Shown here one piece after another: positions 28,428 to 38,667 of a DNA stretch of 64,000 nucleotides. The notes under the pieces are model-generated. The model did no database searches, had not been told where the DNA came from, and worked only from the letters and a program-made list of their open reading frames with translations. Source of the DNA: Oppiella nova (Eukaryota > Arthropoda > Arachnida > Sarcoptiformes > Oppiidae); the NCBI GenBank assembly GCA_905397405.1, contig CAJPVJ010000010.1, positions 36,251 to 100,250 of the forward strand, given 5' to 3'. The stretch's first letter is position 1; every line of letters starts with the position of its first letter. The position numbers and the translations under genes were made by a program.

Positions 28428-28985
28428 TTATGCTGCAATAAATTTTTCCGTAATCGCTTTGATTCGTTTTGCATATTGTTTTGCAGTCTCTAAATCACCG
28501 CTTGGAATCTCATCTGTACTGGCATCAGCAGGTGATTGAACCAATAAGCCGACAGAACCACCTAAGCTGTTCACATCCTGACGTGTGGCACTTTTGGTGT
28601 TTGATGGTGCCAAACCAAGACTGACCCAAATACCACCATGTTGTGAAGCCAAGGTATGTAAAGAAATTAATGTGACTTGCTTATCACCATTTAAACTTGC
28701 ACTGTTGGTAAAACCACCGAAAACCTTGTCTGCCCATGCACGAGTAAACCAACGCTTAGAAGATGCATCTGCAAATTTTTTAAATTGCCAAGGTACACCG
28801 CCCATATAAGTTGGCGCACCAAATACGATTGCATCTGCGGCATCTAAAGTGTCCCAATCCTGATCTTGAATATTGCCCTCTTGATCCACTTCGATGAGCG
28901 TTGCCTGAATTTCATTGGCAAAAGTTTCTGCAATGACTTTGGTATGGCCATAACCTGAATGATAAACAACAGCGATTTTTGACAT
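28428..28985 (-). CDS. Flavodoxin-like NAD(P)H dehydrogenase (WrbA type)
   Basis: An FMN-binding protein of 185 residues. The phosphate-binding loop VVYHSGYGHTKVIAE (residues 6-20) and the aromatic-rich FGAPTYMGGVPWQFKKFAD (about 74-92) are typical of WrbA/flavodoxin-fold quinone reductases, and FGGFTNSASLNGDKQVTL follows in order. The ATG start is 31 bp after the SDR gene's stop on the same strand, so both probably belong to one HxlR-controlled operon responding to electrophiles or quinones. Confidence 0.9.
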   Translation of the reverse strand: MSKIAVVYHSGYGHTKVIAETFANEIQATLIEVDQEGNIQDQDWDTLDAADAIVFGAPTYMGGVPWQFKKFADASSKRWFTRAWADKVFGGFTNSASLNGDKQVTLISLHTLASQHGGIWVSLGLAPSNTKSATRQDVNSLGGSVGLLVQSPADASTDEIPSGDLETAKQYAKRIKAITEKFIAA

Positions 28986-29016
28986 GATAAGTCCTCTGAT
29001 CTAGATGATAGGTATA

Positions 29017-29718
29017 TTAATGTTTGATATAACTTGGAGGGGTTGCAGTTAGACCTTGTTTGAGTTGTTGGGTAGATTCCCCAACCAACACTTCAAAGGC
29101 ATCTTGTTGAATTCCATCAAATACGTGTTGCGCCACTGTATGTGGTGAAATTTTGGCAATATCGAGTGACTGGGTTAAATCTGTGTCGATAAAACCGACA
29201 TGTACCCCCATCACATGAACATTGGCTTTAGCTAACCATTGCCGAGTTGAATTGGTAAATGACCATGCTGCCGCTTTAGAAATTGCATAACTGGCTAGCA
29301 TCGTACTGGGTTCCCAAGACACATCCGATAAAATATTGACGATATAACTTTCAGCATGGCTTGCTAAAATTGGAGAGAATTGCTGAGTCGTATTGATCAC
29401 ACCATAAAGATTAGTGTCTAAAACCGTCCGTGTCACTGCTGCAATATTTGCGTCTACAGGACTTTCATTTAAGCGTGCAATACCTGCATTGTTGATTAAT
29501 AGATTGACATCACCACATTCTGCAACAGCTTTTTGAATAGATACGAGATCTGTAACATCTACAACAATCGGAATAATACCCTGTTGATTAAAATCTTGAA
29601 GATTACGCATTCCTGCATAAACTTTCTTGGCGCCACGTTGTATCGCTTGCTGGGCAAGCGCTAAACCTAGACCACGATTTGCACCCGTAATAAAAACGAC
29701 CGCATCTGTTATTTTCAT
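29017..29718 (-). CDS. Short-chain dehydrogenase/reductase
   Basis: A Rossmann-fold SDR of about 233 residues. Visible are the cofactor motif VFITGANRGLGLALA, the NNAG motif and the catalytic Ser/Tyr/Lys set with YAISKAA. The frame opens upstream at 29763; I prefer ATG 29718 because MKITDAVVFITGANRG begins like other SDRs, though ATG 29733 is also possible. It is divergent from an HxlR regulator and upstream of the flavodoxin-like gene, which suggests an inducible carbonyl or quinone detoxification operon. The substrate is unknown. Confidence 0.88.
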   Translation of the reverse strand: MKITDAVVFITGANRGLGLALAQQAIQRGAKKVYAGMRNLQDFNQQGIIPIVVDVTDLVSIQKAVAECGDVNLLINNAGIARLNESPVDANIAAVTRTVLDTNLYGVINTTQQFSPILASHAESYIVNILSDVSWEPSTMLASYAISKAAAWSFTNSTRQWLAKANVHVMGVHVGFIDTDLTQSLDIAKISPHTVAQHVFDGIQQDAFEVLVGESTQQLKQGLTATPPSYIKH

Positions 29719-29794
29719 TAAAACCACGCTCATAAATATAAAACGGTCGATCAACGCTATCAATCAGCAGAAGTTGTATTGACCTGATTAATTT

Positions 29795-29822
29795 ATGATA
29801 TACTTTTGAAATCTAGTATCAA
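29795..29822 (-). promoter_or_regulatory. Promoter of the SDR-flavodoxin operon
   Basis: On the minus strand TTGATA and TATCAT are 16 bp apart, pointing toward the SDR gene. The -35 box abuts the operator-like repeat at 29825-29842. Confidence 0.6.
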
Positions 29823-29824
29823 TT

Positions 29825-29842
29825 AGTTACTACATGGTAACT
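29825..29842. promoter_or_regulatory. Likely HxlR operator (inverted repeat)
   Basis: AGTTAC and GTAACT form a perfect 6-bp inverted repeat with a 6-bp spacer in the 160-bp gap between the divergent SDR and hxlR-type genes. The position next to a -35 box fits a binding site for the dimeric regulator encoded alongside. Confidence 0.55.
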
Positions 29843-29885
29843 GGTCATTTCTTGGTTATAACTTTCCAAATTGAGGTAAAGATTG

Positions 29886-30287
29886 ATGACTAATACATTC
29901 AATTTTAATATTTTTCATCCAAATTGCCCGGCACGATCTTTTTTTGAAAAATTTGCAGATAAGTGGGTTTTGATGATTATTTATCGACTTCATCAAGATT
30001 CTCAGCACTTCAATGAACTGAAAAAAAACTTAACAGGGATCTCACCTAAAGTGCTTTCTCAGAAATTAAAAATTCTGGAAAGAGATGGATTTATCACCCG
30101 TACAATTCATGAAAACAATGTGATTCGTGTTGAATATGCATTAACCTCTCTAGGCTTTGAGTTTGCTCAAACTGCTTTATCATTTAAGCTCTGGGCTGAA
30201 GGCAATGTGCAACATGTCATTCGTGCTCAAAAACAATTTGATGCCATTCAAGCAAAAAATGAGCCAGCACTGTTGCAGGAAGCCTAA
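29886..30287 (+). CDS. HxlR-family transcriptional regulator
   Basis: A winged-helix DNA-binding protein of 133 residues. The family marks are the Cys near the N-terminus (NCPARSFFEKFADKWVLMII, about residues 15-34), HFNELKKNLTGISPKVLSQKLKILERDGFITR (recognition helix and wing) and the YALTSLG end of the domain. In known members such as HypR, QorR and YodB the N-terminal Cys senses electrophiles or quinones; Cys16 here could play that role. The preceding TTG was not used as start: ATG 29886 has GAGGT 9 bp upstream. Confidence 0.92.
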   Translation: MTNTFNFNIFHPNCPARSFFEKFADKWVLMIIYRLHQDSQHFNELKKNLTGISPKVLSQKLKILERDGFITRTIHENNVIRVEYALTSLGFEFAQTALSFKLWAEGNVQHVIRAQKQFDAIQAKNEPALLQEA

Positions 30288-30389
30288 ACCTCAACACTCT
30301 AAATATGACTTATACTCAGCTCGCTATGTTGTAAGCATGATATCAACTCAGCGTCATTTGAATAAAAACATAGCAAAGAGGACAAAATA

Positions 30390-30767
30390 ATGAAAATTAC
30401 ACTGCTCTTTCTGCTGACAATATCCAGCCATAGTGCGTTTGCGTCCTATGAAAACTCTTGTGATTTAGAGGTTAAACTTTTAGAAAACACCTCTACACGT
30501 ACGCTATATATCAATAAAGATGGCTTAGGTGAAATTGAGGAAACAACACTCAACATAAAAGGTATTGTAAAAAAAGCGCAAGCTGCTGGCCGAGCAGATA
30601 GTGGTTGTCAACACTATATCGGCAAAGTCTTAGAAGAAAATTTAAGCGATTTTCCGAATCGCTCTGAATTTAAAAAAGGACAAAAAATTAAACTGAATAT
30701 CTTAATCACAGATTATAAAGGTATACCGAAATCTGAAAAAGTGACCTATTTAGGATCAGATAAATAA
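30390..30767 (+). CDS. Small secreted protein, paralogue 1 of 2
   Basis: A 125-residue protein of unknown function with a signal peptide cut after AFA (MKITLLFLLTISSHSAFA). The mature part begins SYENSCDLEVKLLENT and carries one further Cys in GRADSGCQHY, so a disulfide is likely; the C-terminal half is strand-rich (GQKIKLNILITDYKG). It shares the Cys frame and both ends with the next gene, about 210 bp downstream. Confidence 0.75.
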   Translation: MKITLLFLLTISSHSAFASYENSCDLEVKLLENTSTRTLYINKDGLGEIEETTLNIKGIVKKAQAAGRADSGCQHYIGKVLEENLSDFPNRSEFKKGQKIKLNILITDYKGIPKSEKVTYLGSDK

Positions 30768-30976
30768 TTAATCAGCTCTGCTATGAAATCAATCCAATAC
30801 ACGCTTTGATCCTTGCACAAAGACACTTTGATACAATTTAAGCAGCAAAGAGTCAATACTTTTGCATAAATCATCAATTCCAATGCTATAAGTACAATGT
30901 GCACTCAACTAAAAATTTTACCTGATGCAATACACATAACATCTTATAAATAAAACATGTTAAATGGGAAAAAATA

Positions 30977-31381
30977 ATGAAAATACTATTCCTCTTTATC
31001 CTAACCCTATGCAGCCATCGTGCGTTTGCTTCTTATGAAAACTCTTGTGATTTGGTGGTGAAGCTTTTAGAGAATACGATTATAGAGACCTTACCGATTG
31101 CTAAAAGCGATGAATTCCCACTCAAGACTTATATAAATCTTATTTCCTTTAAAGGCCTTGTAAAAAAAGCACAAGTTTCTGGTCGAGCAGATACAGGCTG
31201 TCAACACTATTTAGGAACGGTGTTAGAAGATAAGATCATCTCAGACATTCGCTACACAGCGAAGAAAGGGCAAAAAATTAAAATAAATATTCGAATTAGG
31301 GATTTTAAAGGCAAATCCCAATCGGATGAAATCGTTTATTCAAGTCAAATTTCCTTGATCCGCCCAAAAAGGCAATCATAA
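30977..31381 (+). CDS. Small secreted protein, paralogue 2 of 2
   Basis: A 134-residue tandem paralogue of the preceding gene. The signal peptide ends at AFA, followed by the same SYENSCDL start, the same GRADTGCQHY Cys motif and GQKIKINIRIRDFKG. The region between the two Cys has diverged (residues 35-55). It has a good ribosome-binding position (GGGAAAAAATA before ATG). No function is known to me. Confidence 0.75.
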   Translation: MKILFLFILTLCSHRAFASYENSCDLVVKLLENTIIETLPIAKSDEFPLKTYINLISFKGLVKKAQVSGRADTGCQHYLGTVLEDKIISDIRYTAKKGQKIKINIRIRDFKGKSQSDEIVYSSQISLIRPKRQS

Positions 31382-31392
31382 ATGAATATGAA

Positions 31393-31417
31393 TAAAAACC
31401 CATCTATTACGATGGGT
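31393..31417 (-). terminator. Terminator after trmL
   Basis: On the minus strand a 7-bp stem ACCCATC/GATGGGT with a 6-base loop is followed by TTTTTATT. It lies 9 bp past the trmL stop. Confidence 0.8.
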
Positions 31418-31425
31418 CATGATTT

Positions 31426-31905
31426 TTATTTTAATTCTTTAAACCCTTGCTGACGCCATGCTTCATATAGAATCACTGCAGTGGCATTCGATAAATTCAG
31501 ACTACGTGAATTCGGTGCCATAGGTAAACGAATCCAATGCGCCTGAGGGAACATCATACGAACATCTTCTGGTAAACCACGTGTTTCTGGCCCCATCAAT
31601 AAAGCCACAGGTCGGTTTAAATCTGAGGTATGTGGTGTTTCAGTACCTTTGGTGGTTAAAGGATAAATCGCATCAAGATCAATTCCCTGCTCCTTTAAAT
31701 GTACCAAACATTCAGCAAAGTTTTCCCAAACTTTCATATGTGCCCATTCATGATAATCCAATCCTGCACGACGCAACTTCTTATCATCCAGTTCAAAACC
31801 TAAAGGCTTGACTAAATGTAATTGTGCATCTGTATTGGCACATAAACGAATGATATTCCCTGTATTTGCAGGAATTTCAGGCTCGTATAAAACAACATGA
31901 ATCAC
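31426..31905 (-). CDS. trmL: tRNA (cytidine/uridine-34-2'-O-)-methyltransferase TrmL
   Basis: SPOUT-family enzyme that methylates the ribose of the wobble base in tRNA-Leu isoacceptors. The 159-residue protein has YEPEIPANTGNIIRLCANT (residues 7-25), the central GPETRGLP loop and the knot motif NLSNATAVILYEAWRQ. Length and all three SPOUT motifs match TrmL/YibK. It is convergent with the secreted paralogue pair. Confidence 0.95.
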   Translation of the reverse strand: MIHVVLYEPEIPANTGNIIRLCANTDAQLHLVKPLGFELDDKKLRRAGLDYHEWAHMKVWENFAECLVHLKEQGIDLDAIYPLTTKGTETPHTSDLNRPVALLMGPETRGLPEDVRMMFPQAHWIRLPMAPNSRSLNLSNATAVILYEAWRQQGFKELK

Positions 31906-31987
31906 GGGAGATCTCTACTTATCAGAATACAACCTAAGTACTTCAAAAAAGACCATGTCTGTTTTTAAAGAAAAATTTAGGCAGATA

Positions 31988-33361
31988 TTATTGCCACTGT
32001 AACTGTTCGCGTAAACTCACCACTTCACCAATAATGGTCAAAGTAGGCGCTTGAATATGGTTTTCTTCCACTTTTGATGCAATATCTGCCAAAGTTCCAA
32101 CCACCACCTTTTGATCCGGGGTTGTCCCTTTGGAGATCAAAGCCACTGGCATATTTGGACGTTGACCATGTGATATTAGGTTTTCACAAATTTTTTCTAG
32201 TCCCACCAAGCCCATATATAAAACCAATGTTTGATTTTCATAAACCAGCTCATTCCAAGGTAACTCAGGTGAACCTTCTTTTAAATGTCCTGTCAAAAAA
32301 CGAACGCTTTGTGCATAATCACGATGTGTAAGCGGAATCCCGGCATAAGCTGAGCACCCTGATGCAGCGGTAATACCTGGAACGACTTGAAATGTAACAT
32401 TGGCTGCAAAAAGCTCTTGAATTTCTTCACCACCGCGACCAAAAATAAACGGATCACCACCTTTTAGACGACATACCCGTTTGCCTTCTGCGGCATATTT
32501 GACCAGTAGTGCATTAATCCCATCTTGTGGCACAGAATGATTCGAACGCGCTTTACCCACATAGATTTTTTCAGCATCACGGCGACACAATTCTAAAATC
32601 GCGGGTGAAACCAAACGATCATAAATCACCACATCCGCTTGCTGCATCAGTCTAAGTGCTTTTAAGGTTAATAGCTCTGGATCACCAGGCCCTGCACCAA
32701 CCAAATAAACTTCACCTTTTGGTTTTTGCCATTTTGTTAAAGCTTGTTCAATTAGACGATCTGCCTCTATGAGATTGTCATTAAACACCTGCTCTTTTAA
32801 AGGGCTGGCATATAAATCTTCCCAAAAGATTCGACGTTCATCAGGATTAGTAATCTGTTCTTTAACTGCTTTACGCCATTTCCCAGAAAAATCAGCAAGT
32901 TTACCCATTCCATGTGGAATAGACGCTTCAAGCTGAGTACGAATCTGGCGAGATAAAACAGGAGAAGCACCATTGGTGGCAATTGAAACCACCACTGGTG
33001 AACGATCAATGATCGCAGGCACCATAAAGCGACAATGTGGAGGATCATCAACACTGTTGACCAACACATTTAAATCTTCACAAGCTTCAAAAACAGCTTG
33101 ATTGACCGCTTTATCATTGGTTGCAGCAATCACCAAACGATAGCTACTTAGGCTAATTTGAGGATCAAATTTATCTGCATGATATTGCCCATGAGTTGAA
33201 TGGACAATATCTAAGAGGTTTTGCTCTATATCAGGTGCAACTACATGAATCACTGCACCTGCTTTTGCAAGTAATACTGCTTTGCGATAAGCAATATGCC
33301 CACCACCCACAATCAGACAAGGTTGCCCTTGTAGTTTTAATGAAATTGGGAAAATTTCCAC
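31988..33361 (-). CDS. cysG: Siroheme synthase CysG (trifunctional)
   Basis: Makes siroheme for sulfite and nitrite reductases from uroporphyrinogen III. Residues 1-200 hold the dehydrogenase/ferrochelatase half (CLIVGGGHIAYRKAVLLAKAGA); residues 210-457 hold the SAM-dependent methyltransferase half (VYLVGAGPGDPELLTLKA; CRLKGGDPFIFGRGGEE; VVPGITAASGCSAYAGIPLTHRDYA). The frame extends to 33400, but GTG 33361 has TGAGGA 8 bp upstream and gives exactly the 457 residues of E. coli CysG. It shares substrate with the heme branch fed by hemA at 5 kb. Confidence 0.95.
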   Translation of the reverse strand: MEIFPISLKLQGQPCLIVGGGHIAYRKAVLLAKAGAVIHVVAPDIEQNLLDIVHSTHGQYHADKFDPQISLSSYRLVIAATNDKAVNQAVFEACEDLNVLVNSVDDPPHCRFMVPAIIDRSPVVVSIATNGASPVLSRQIRTQLEASIPHGMGKLADFSGKWRKAVKEQITNPDERRIFWEDLYASPLKEQVFNDNLIEADRLIEQALTKWQKPKGEVYLVGAGPGDPELLTLKALRLMQQADVVIYDRLVSPAILELCRRDAEKIYVGKARSNHSVPQDGINALLVKYAAEGKRVCRLKGGDPFIFGRGGEEIQELFAANVTFQVVPGITAASGCSAYAGIPLTHRDYAQSVRFLTGHLKEGSPELPWNELVYENQTLVLYMGLVGLEKICENLISHGQRPNMPVALISKGTTPDQKVVVGTLADIASKVEENHIQAPTLTIIGEVVSLREQLQWQ

Positions 33362-33442
33362 AGTGTTCCTCAAAAGTTCAAATCTGATTGTACTAAGCAA
33401 TATTTATGCACAAAACTGAACCAAATATCGAGTTTTCGACAT

Positions 33443-34744
<1,302 letters not shown>

Positions 34745-34822
34745 CTATAGTGTAAGCTCTTCACTGTAAAAAATACAGTGACAGAGCATTACACATACAT
34801 GAATTGTATGATTTGAAGACAA

Positions 34823-35629
34823 TTAAGGTGTAACAGGTTTTTCTACAGTCGCTTCGACTTGAGGTAGACTTGGTAAATACTCAGCTTTAATCAAATCTTT
34901 TGCCACTTGATACGGCAGCTTTAACTCAGGCATACCTTCTGCATAAGACGTAAGTTCATATAATGGATAAACAAAAACCAGACCATTTACACCATAATAA
35001 TAGTTATCGCTTAACTGCAATTTATCACGCGTAATATCTTTTTGAATCAACCAATTCGCATTAGCATCATAAAGCTGTTCAGCAACTTTTGCTTCGACGT
35101 TTGGTTTAAGAATATCAGTTAGGGCGAGGCGCTTTTGCGTGCTTAGATCGAATGTCACATATTCATTGTGATACATCCCATGAGCAGCACCTGCTGCATA
35201 GGTATAAGTCTGGATCACAAAAGTGGCTAAATTATTTTGTTGTGAAATAAAACGAACATAAATTGAATTTTGATTTAAACCTTTAGGTGAAGATTGCGCT
35301 TCACTTTCAGCTTGGGCATGATTTTGATCTTTCTCAAATGCCCCAGGGACATCTTTTTTAATACGATTTAGAAAATACTCATCTAGCCAAGGCACATTAC
35401 TTTTAACAGTTTGCAAATCATATTGCGTACAACCATCTTCATCACAAAACTGTTTTTTTACCACATTGACGCGTTCAACTTTGGCTTGAATCAGCGGTAT
35501 TTGCGCGTGTTGAGTTGCTGTTGCAGCTTGTTCTGCTTGAGGTGCTGGCTTTTCTTGGCATGCGCTAACCATGAGCATACTGGATAAAAGAGATAAAAAA
35601 ATCAGACCACTTTTAAAATTTACTTTCAT
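34823..35629 (-). CDS. Lipoprotein with RsiV-like DUF3298 domain
   Basis: A 268-residue lipoprotein: signal peptide with lipobox VSAC (Cys about residue 24), an Ala/Gln-rich linker, then an N-terminal domain (about 50-120) and a DUF3298 domain (about 130-250) containing YTYAAGAAHGMYHNEYVTFDL. The same pairing of domains occurs in RsiV, which binds lysozyme in Bacillus, and in several gammaproteobacterial lipoproteins. Here no ECF sigma gene is adjacent, so a lysozyme or peptidoglycan-related role is only a possibility. Confidence 0.8.
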   Translation of the reverse strand: MKVNFKSGLIFLSLLSSMLMVSACQEKPAPQAEQAATATQHAQIPLIQAKVERVNVVKKQFCDEDGCTQYDLQTVKSNVPWLDEYFLNRIKKDVPGAFEKDQNHAQAESEAQSSPKGLNQNSIYVRFISQQNNLATFVIQTYTYAAGAAHGMYHNEYVTFDLSTQKRLALTDILKPNVEAKVAEQLYDANANWLIQKDITRDKLQLSDNYYYGVNGLVFVYPLYELTSYAEGMPELKLPYQVAKDLIKAEYLPSLPQVEATVEKPVTP

Positions 35630-35725
35630 TTCTATATCTTTAAAGCATATTTAGTAATAGCCCTATCATAAAACCAGAACCTTTAAATTAATATTCATAA
35701 TTGTTAATTATTGAAATTTTGTTGT

Positions 35726-37258
35726 TTATCCCGATGTGCTAACTCTTTTATTCAAATTAGCGCCAACTTTGTCATTTTGATTGAAATCTACATTTGTATG
35801 GGTCTCAACCCAATTACAATGAAACCCCAGTGGTATATGTATGCCTAAATCAATTTCAGCTTGTGGCTGAATTTCCAATCCATTTACTTTTAAAATAACA
35901 GCTTTGGCTGCTGCTCCCTCCACATGATGTAAATAGGCCATCAAATAACCATGCCCTTCTGCACTGTGTTCATGCTCAGCCACAAAAGTGACTTCACCAA
36001 TTGCCCACTGTATACCAAAATCATAACTCACAGATGTTTGCATTTCTAAATCATGAATATATAAACAATTGAACAATGCAGTTTCAGCAAAACCCAAAGT
36101 ATATAAATAGCGATATGGGACCCCAGTAAAACGCGCATCAATTTTCGGAAACTCTTGAATCCGAGAGTCGAGTACAGCTCTATGTAGCGTTTGTGAGCTT
36201 AAATCAATGCGCCAACGTTCTAGCTGTGCATGTTGCAATTCATAAGCTGCGTGTTGGGAATGTTCAAAATCGTCCTGATGTACCAAAACATCTAAAATAA
36301 TTCTATTTTCATGATCACGAAAAGCATTTGCTGCATGAAAAACAAAACATGGTTCAAGCTCAATCCACTGAATCTGTTCAGCATTTGCATATTTAGGCAA
36401 TATCCCAATGCGTGCTGGATGTTGTTTATTCCATTGATAGGGAACACTTGCGCCACGCAATAATCGAGTCATTGAAAAAGTAAGTGGAAAATCAAAAACC
36501 AAAACTTCTTGTTGTGTAATGAGACAATCATGAATCATGGGACCATGCTGTAATAAAATTTGCGTCACATGAATTAAATCGCCATGTTGATCAATCACTT
36601 GGTAATAGGCATTTTTACGATCTAAAGCATCATAACTAATCGCATGTAAGTGCCCTGTTTTAATATCTTTACGAGGATGTGCAGTAAACGGTAAATCAGC
36701 ATCACTATTAAACAACTGATAACGCTCTGCATTTAACTCATCATCTAAGCAGATCGGAAACGCACCAGCTTCAATCACCGCCCAAAGCTTTCCCGCATGC
36801 TTAAAAATATTGGTATTTACAACATCATGTGCACCACGGCGAAAGCCGCCTATTGCTGGTTGTTGTTTATATTGCTGCACCGTATCTGTGGCCAGCATAC
36901 TGCTTTTAAAGCAGATTGCTTTACCCGCTTGTAATTTAAGCGCATGAATCATTCCATGACCAAGATACCACTCAAATAATGTAGGCTTTTCTGCCTTAAT
37001 CGGATTTGAGCCAATTCTTAGCAATAAACCATTTAAATGTGGTGGGATAATTCCTGATATTTTTAAGGTGGTTGTGATAATTTCTTCAACTGGCTGGTAA
37101 AGCTTTTTGTGATAAAGATTGACTTCTTTATCACGACGATGCCGTCTTAAAAATCGCCCAATCATGCAGATTAACTTTTGTCTCAAAACATTCAAAAATG
37201 ACTTTTGCGCAGTCATCTTTGGGTAATGTTTGAGTTTCAATTGTGTTTTGCGATACAT
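35726..37258 (-). CDS. Carotenoid oxygenase family protein
   Basis: Member of the RPE65/carotenoid cleavage dioxygenase family, non-heme Fe(II) enzymes that split conjugated double bonds in carotenoids, stilbenes or related compounds. The 510-residue protein shows GHGMIHALKL (about 110), FTAHPRKDIKTGHLHAISYD with candidate metal His residues (about 215-232), a HD pair near 273 (GPMIHDCLI), FVFHAANAFRDHE and a C-terminal HGYLMAYLHH. The first 50 or so residues are basic and poorly conserved, so the true start may be ATG 37216. The substrate is unknown. Confidence 0.85.
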   Translation of the reverse strand: MYRKTQLKLKHYPKMTAQKSFLNVLRQKLICMIGRFLRRHRRDKEVNLYHKKLYQPVEEIITTTLKISGIIPPHLNGLLLRIGSNPIKAEKPTLFEWYLGHGMIHALKLQAGKAICFKSSMLATDTVQQYKQQPAIGGFRRGAHDVVNTNIFKHAGKLWAVIEAGAFPICLDDELNAERYQLFNSDADLPFTAHPRKDIKTGHLHAISYDALDRKNAYYQVIDQHGDLIHVTQILLQHGPMIHDCLITQQEVLVFDFPLTFSMTRLLRGASVPYQWNKQHPARIGILPKYANAEQIQWIELEPCFVFHAANAFRDHENRIILDVLVHQDDFEHSQHAAYELQHAQLERWRIDLSSQTLHRAVLDSRIQEFPKIDARFTGVPYRYLYTLGFAETALFNCLYIHDLEMQTSVSYDFGIQWAIGEVTFVAEHEHSAEGHGYLMAYLHHVEGAAAKAVILKVNGLEIQPQAEIDLGIHIPLGFHCNWVETHTNVDFNQNDKVGANLNKRVSTSG

Positions 37259-37401
37259 ACAGCATCTCAGTTTTTATATTCAAACCCTTGTTTGAGCATA
37301 GAATACTCTTGTATTGAAAGCTACCGTATTCCTTGAAAGACATCCATCCTTCGCCTGATCAACATGACTGAGTCTATTGCTGTGTTCTGTTTAATCGGCA
37401 T

Positions 37402-37424
37402 AAAAAAGCAACCTTACGGTTGCT
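37402..37424 (-). terminator. Terminator after lolA
   Basis: On the minus strand the stem GCAACC/GGTTGC with a GTAA loop is followed by six T. Confidence 0.85.
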
Positions 37425-37445
37425 CTTCTATTCAATCAAAGTCGT

Positions 37446-38141
37446 TTATTGATCAATAATGTCTGTGCCTTTAGGAGGCACAAAATTAAAGGTAGACGCA
37501 GGGATAGCGGCATTGACCTGTACATTGTTAAAACGCACAGTGGTTGTTTGACCTAAAGAATCTTGCAAGATCATTAAAGTCGGTGCATTTTTCGCCCCAA
37601 AACTGATCGTCAAACTTTGGAAAGCACCATCTTTTTGTTTTGGATACAAGGTATAGTAAGTTTTACCTGCATTTGGCTGAGTAATACGATAAGCCTTTTG
37701 AATTTGTTCTGTATTACCACTGAGGAGTAATGCTGGTGTATTGGCAACCTGCTCATCTAAACTTTGGCGTACAGCCTGCTGTAAGTCAGGATCGTAAATC
37801 CACACTGTACGACCTGCGGTCACAATAGTCTGTTTTGCGGGTGTAGTGGTTTCCCAATAGAATTTACCAGGACGTTCAACCTTCATTGTACCTTTAAAGG
37901 TTTGATTCATATGCTGAGCGGTCAAACCCTTTTTCTGTGCAACTTTACCTGTTTGAGTCGCTTTTGTGGTTTGCTCAAAATTTGCAGTAAAGCTTTTTAC
38001 ACCACTGAGTTGTTTAACCAGATTGGCAGTTGCTTGTTGCTCCGAAGCAGCAGTTGCTGCAAAAACTGTTGTGCTCATTACAGGTGCAAACAGCGCTGCA
38101 CTTATAGCCACTGCACCCATCGTTTTACGAAGCATATTCAT
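37446..38141 (-). CDS. lolA: Outer membrane lipoprotein carrier LolA
   Basis: Periplasmic chaperone that takes mature lipoproteins from LolCDE and passes them to LolB. The 231-residue precursor has a Sec signal cleaved near VFAATAA, the LolA start (LVKQLSGVKSFTANFEQTT), the hydrophobic-barrel region GTMKVERPGKFYWETTTPAKQTIV and the ending FNFVPPKGTDIIDQ. The frame can extend to 38171; ATG 38141 has AAAGGTGA just upstream. It carries an insert GLTAQHMNQT between the first strands. lolB is at 7.6 kb. Confidence 0.95.
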   Translation of the reverse strand: MNMLRKTMGAVAISAALFAPVMSTTVFAATAASEQQATANLVKQLSGVKSFTANFEQTTKATQTGKVAQKKGLTAQHMNQTFKGTMKVERPGKFYWETTTPAKQTIVTAGRTVWIYDPDLQQAVRQSLDEQVANTPALLLSGNTEQIQKAYRITQPNAGKTYYTLYPKQKDGAFQSLTISFGAKNAPTLMILQDSLGQTTTVRFNNVQVNAAIPASTFNFVPPKGTDIIDQ

Positions 38142-38354
38142 ATGTTCACCTTTTCTATGTCTGTACCTCAATTAAAATATTCAAATAATATTTGGCACAG
38201 AATGTAATTTATTAGATTGCTTATCTTAAACCAAATTGAGTCAGTAATAATTGAGAAAATAAGAAGTTTTGTATTGTTATTGGTGCAATATGTTGAAAAT
38301 TATTCATCATGATGAAGATGGGTTTTTCTTTAATAATAAAAAAAAGTGATAAAA

Positions 38355-38380
38355 AAACCCGCAATAAAGCGGGCTTTTTT
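38355..38380 (-). terminator. Terminator after rpmA
   Basis: On the minus strand the stem GCCCGC/GCGGGT (one G-T pair) with a TTTATT loop is followed by seven T. Confidence 0.88.
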
Positions 38381-38393
38381 GCACTCTTAAAGC

Positions 38394-38648
38394 TTACGCT
38401 TCAACAGATACATAGCGACGGCCAAATTGACCTTTCACTTCAAATTTGATTACGCCGTCAGCAGTAGCAAATAAAGTATGGTCACGCCCCATACCAACAT
38501 TTGTACCAGCGTGGAATTCTGTACCACGTTGACGAACGATAATGTTACCAGCAGTCACAGCTTGACCACCGTACATTTTAACACCTAACATTTTAGGATT
38601 CGAATCACGACCGTTTTTGGTCGAACCACCGGCTTTTTTAGTTGCCAT
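38394..38648 (-). CDS. rpmA: 50S ribosomal protein L27
   Basis: Reaches the peptidyl-transferase centre of the ribosome. The 84-residue protein begins [20 protein letters not shown], the classic L27 N-terminus without the cleaved leader of Firmicutes, and continues [22 protein letters not shown]. It is 19 bp downstream of rplU in the same operon. Confidence 0.98.
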   Translation of the reverse strand: MATKKAGGSTKNGRDSNPKMLGVKMYGGQAVTAGNIIVRQRGTEFHAGTNVGMGRDHTLFATADGVIKFEVKGQFGRRYVSVEA

Positions 38649-38667
38649 GTCTATATACTCCTAGTGA

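Noticed and set aside
29883-30390. A second frame at 30157-30390 overlapping the HxlR regulator
   Set aside because: It is a shadow frame without a ribosome-binding site, overlapping a well-supported gene.
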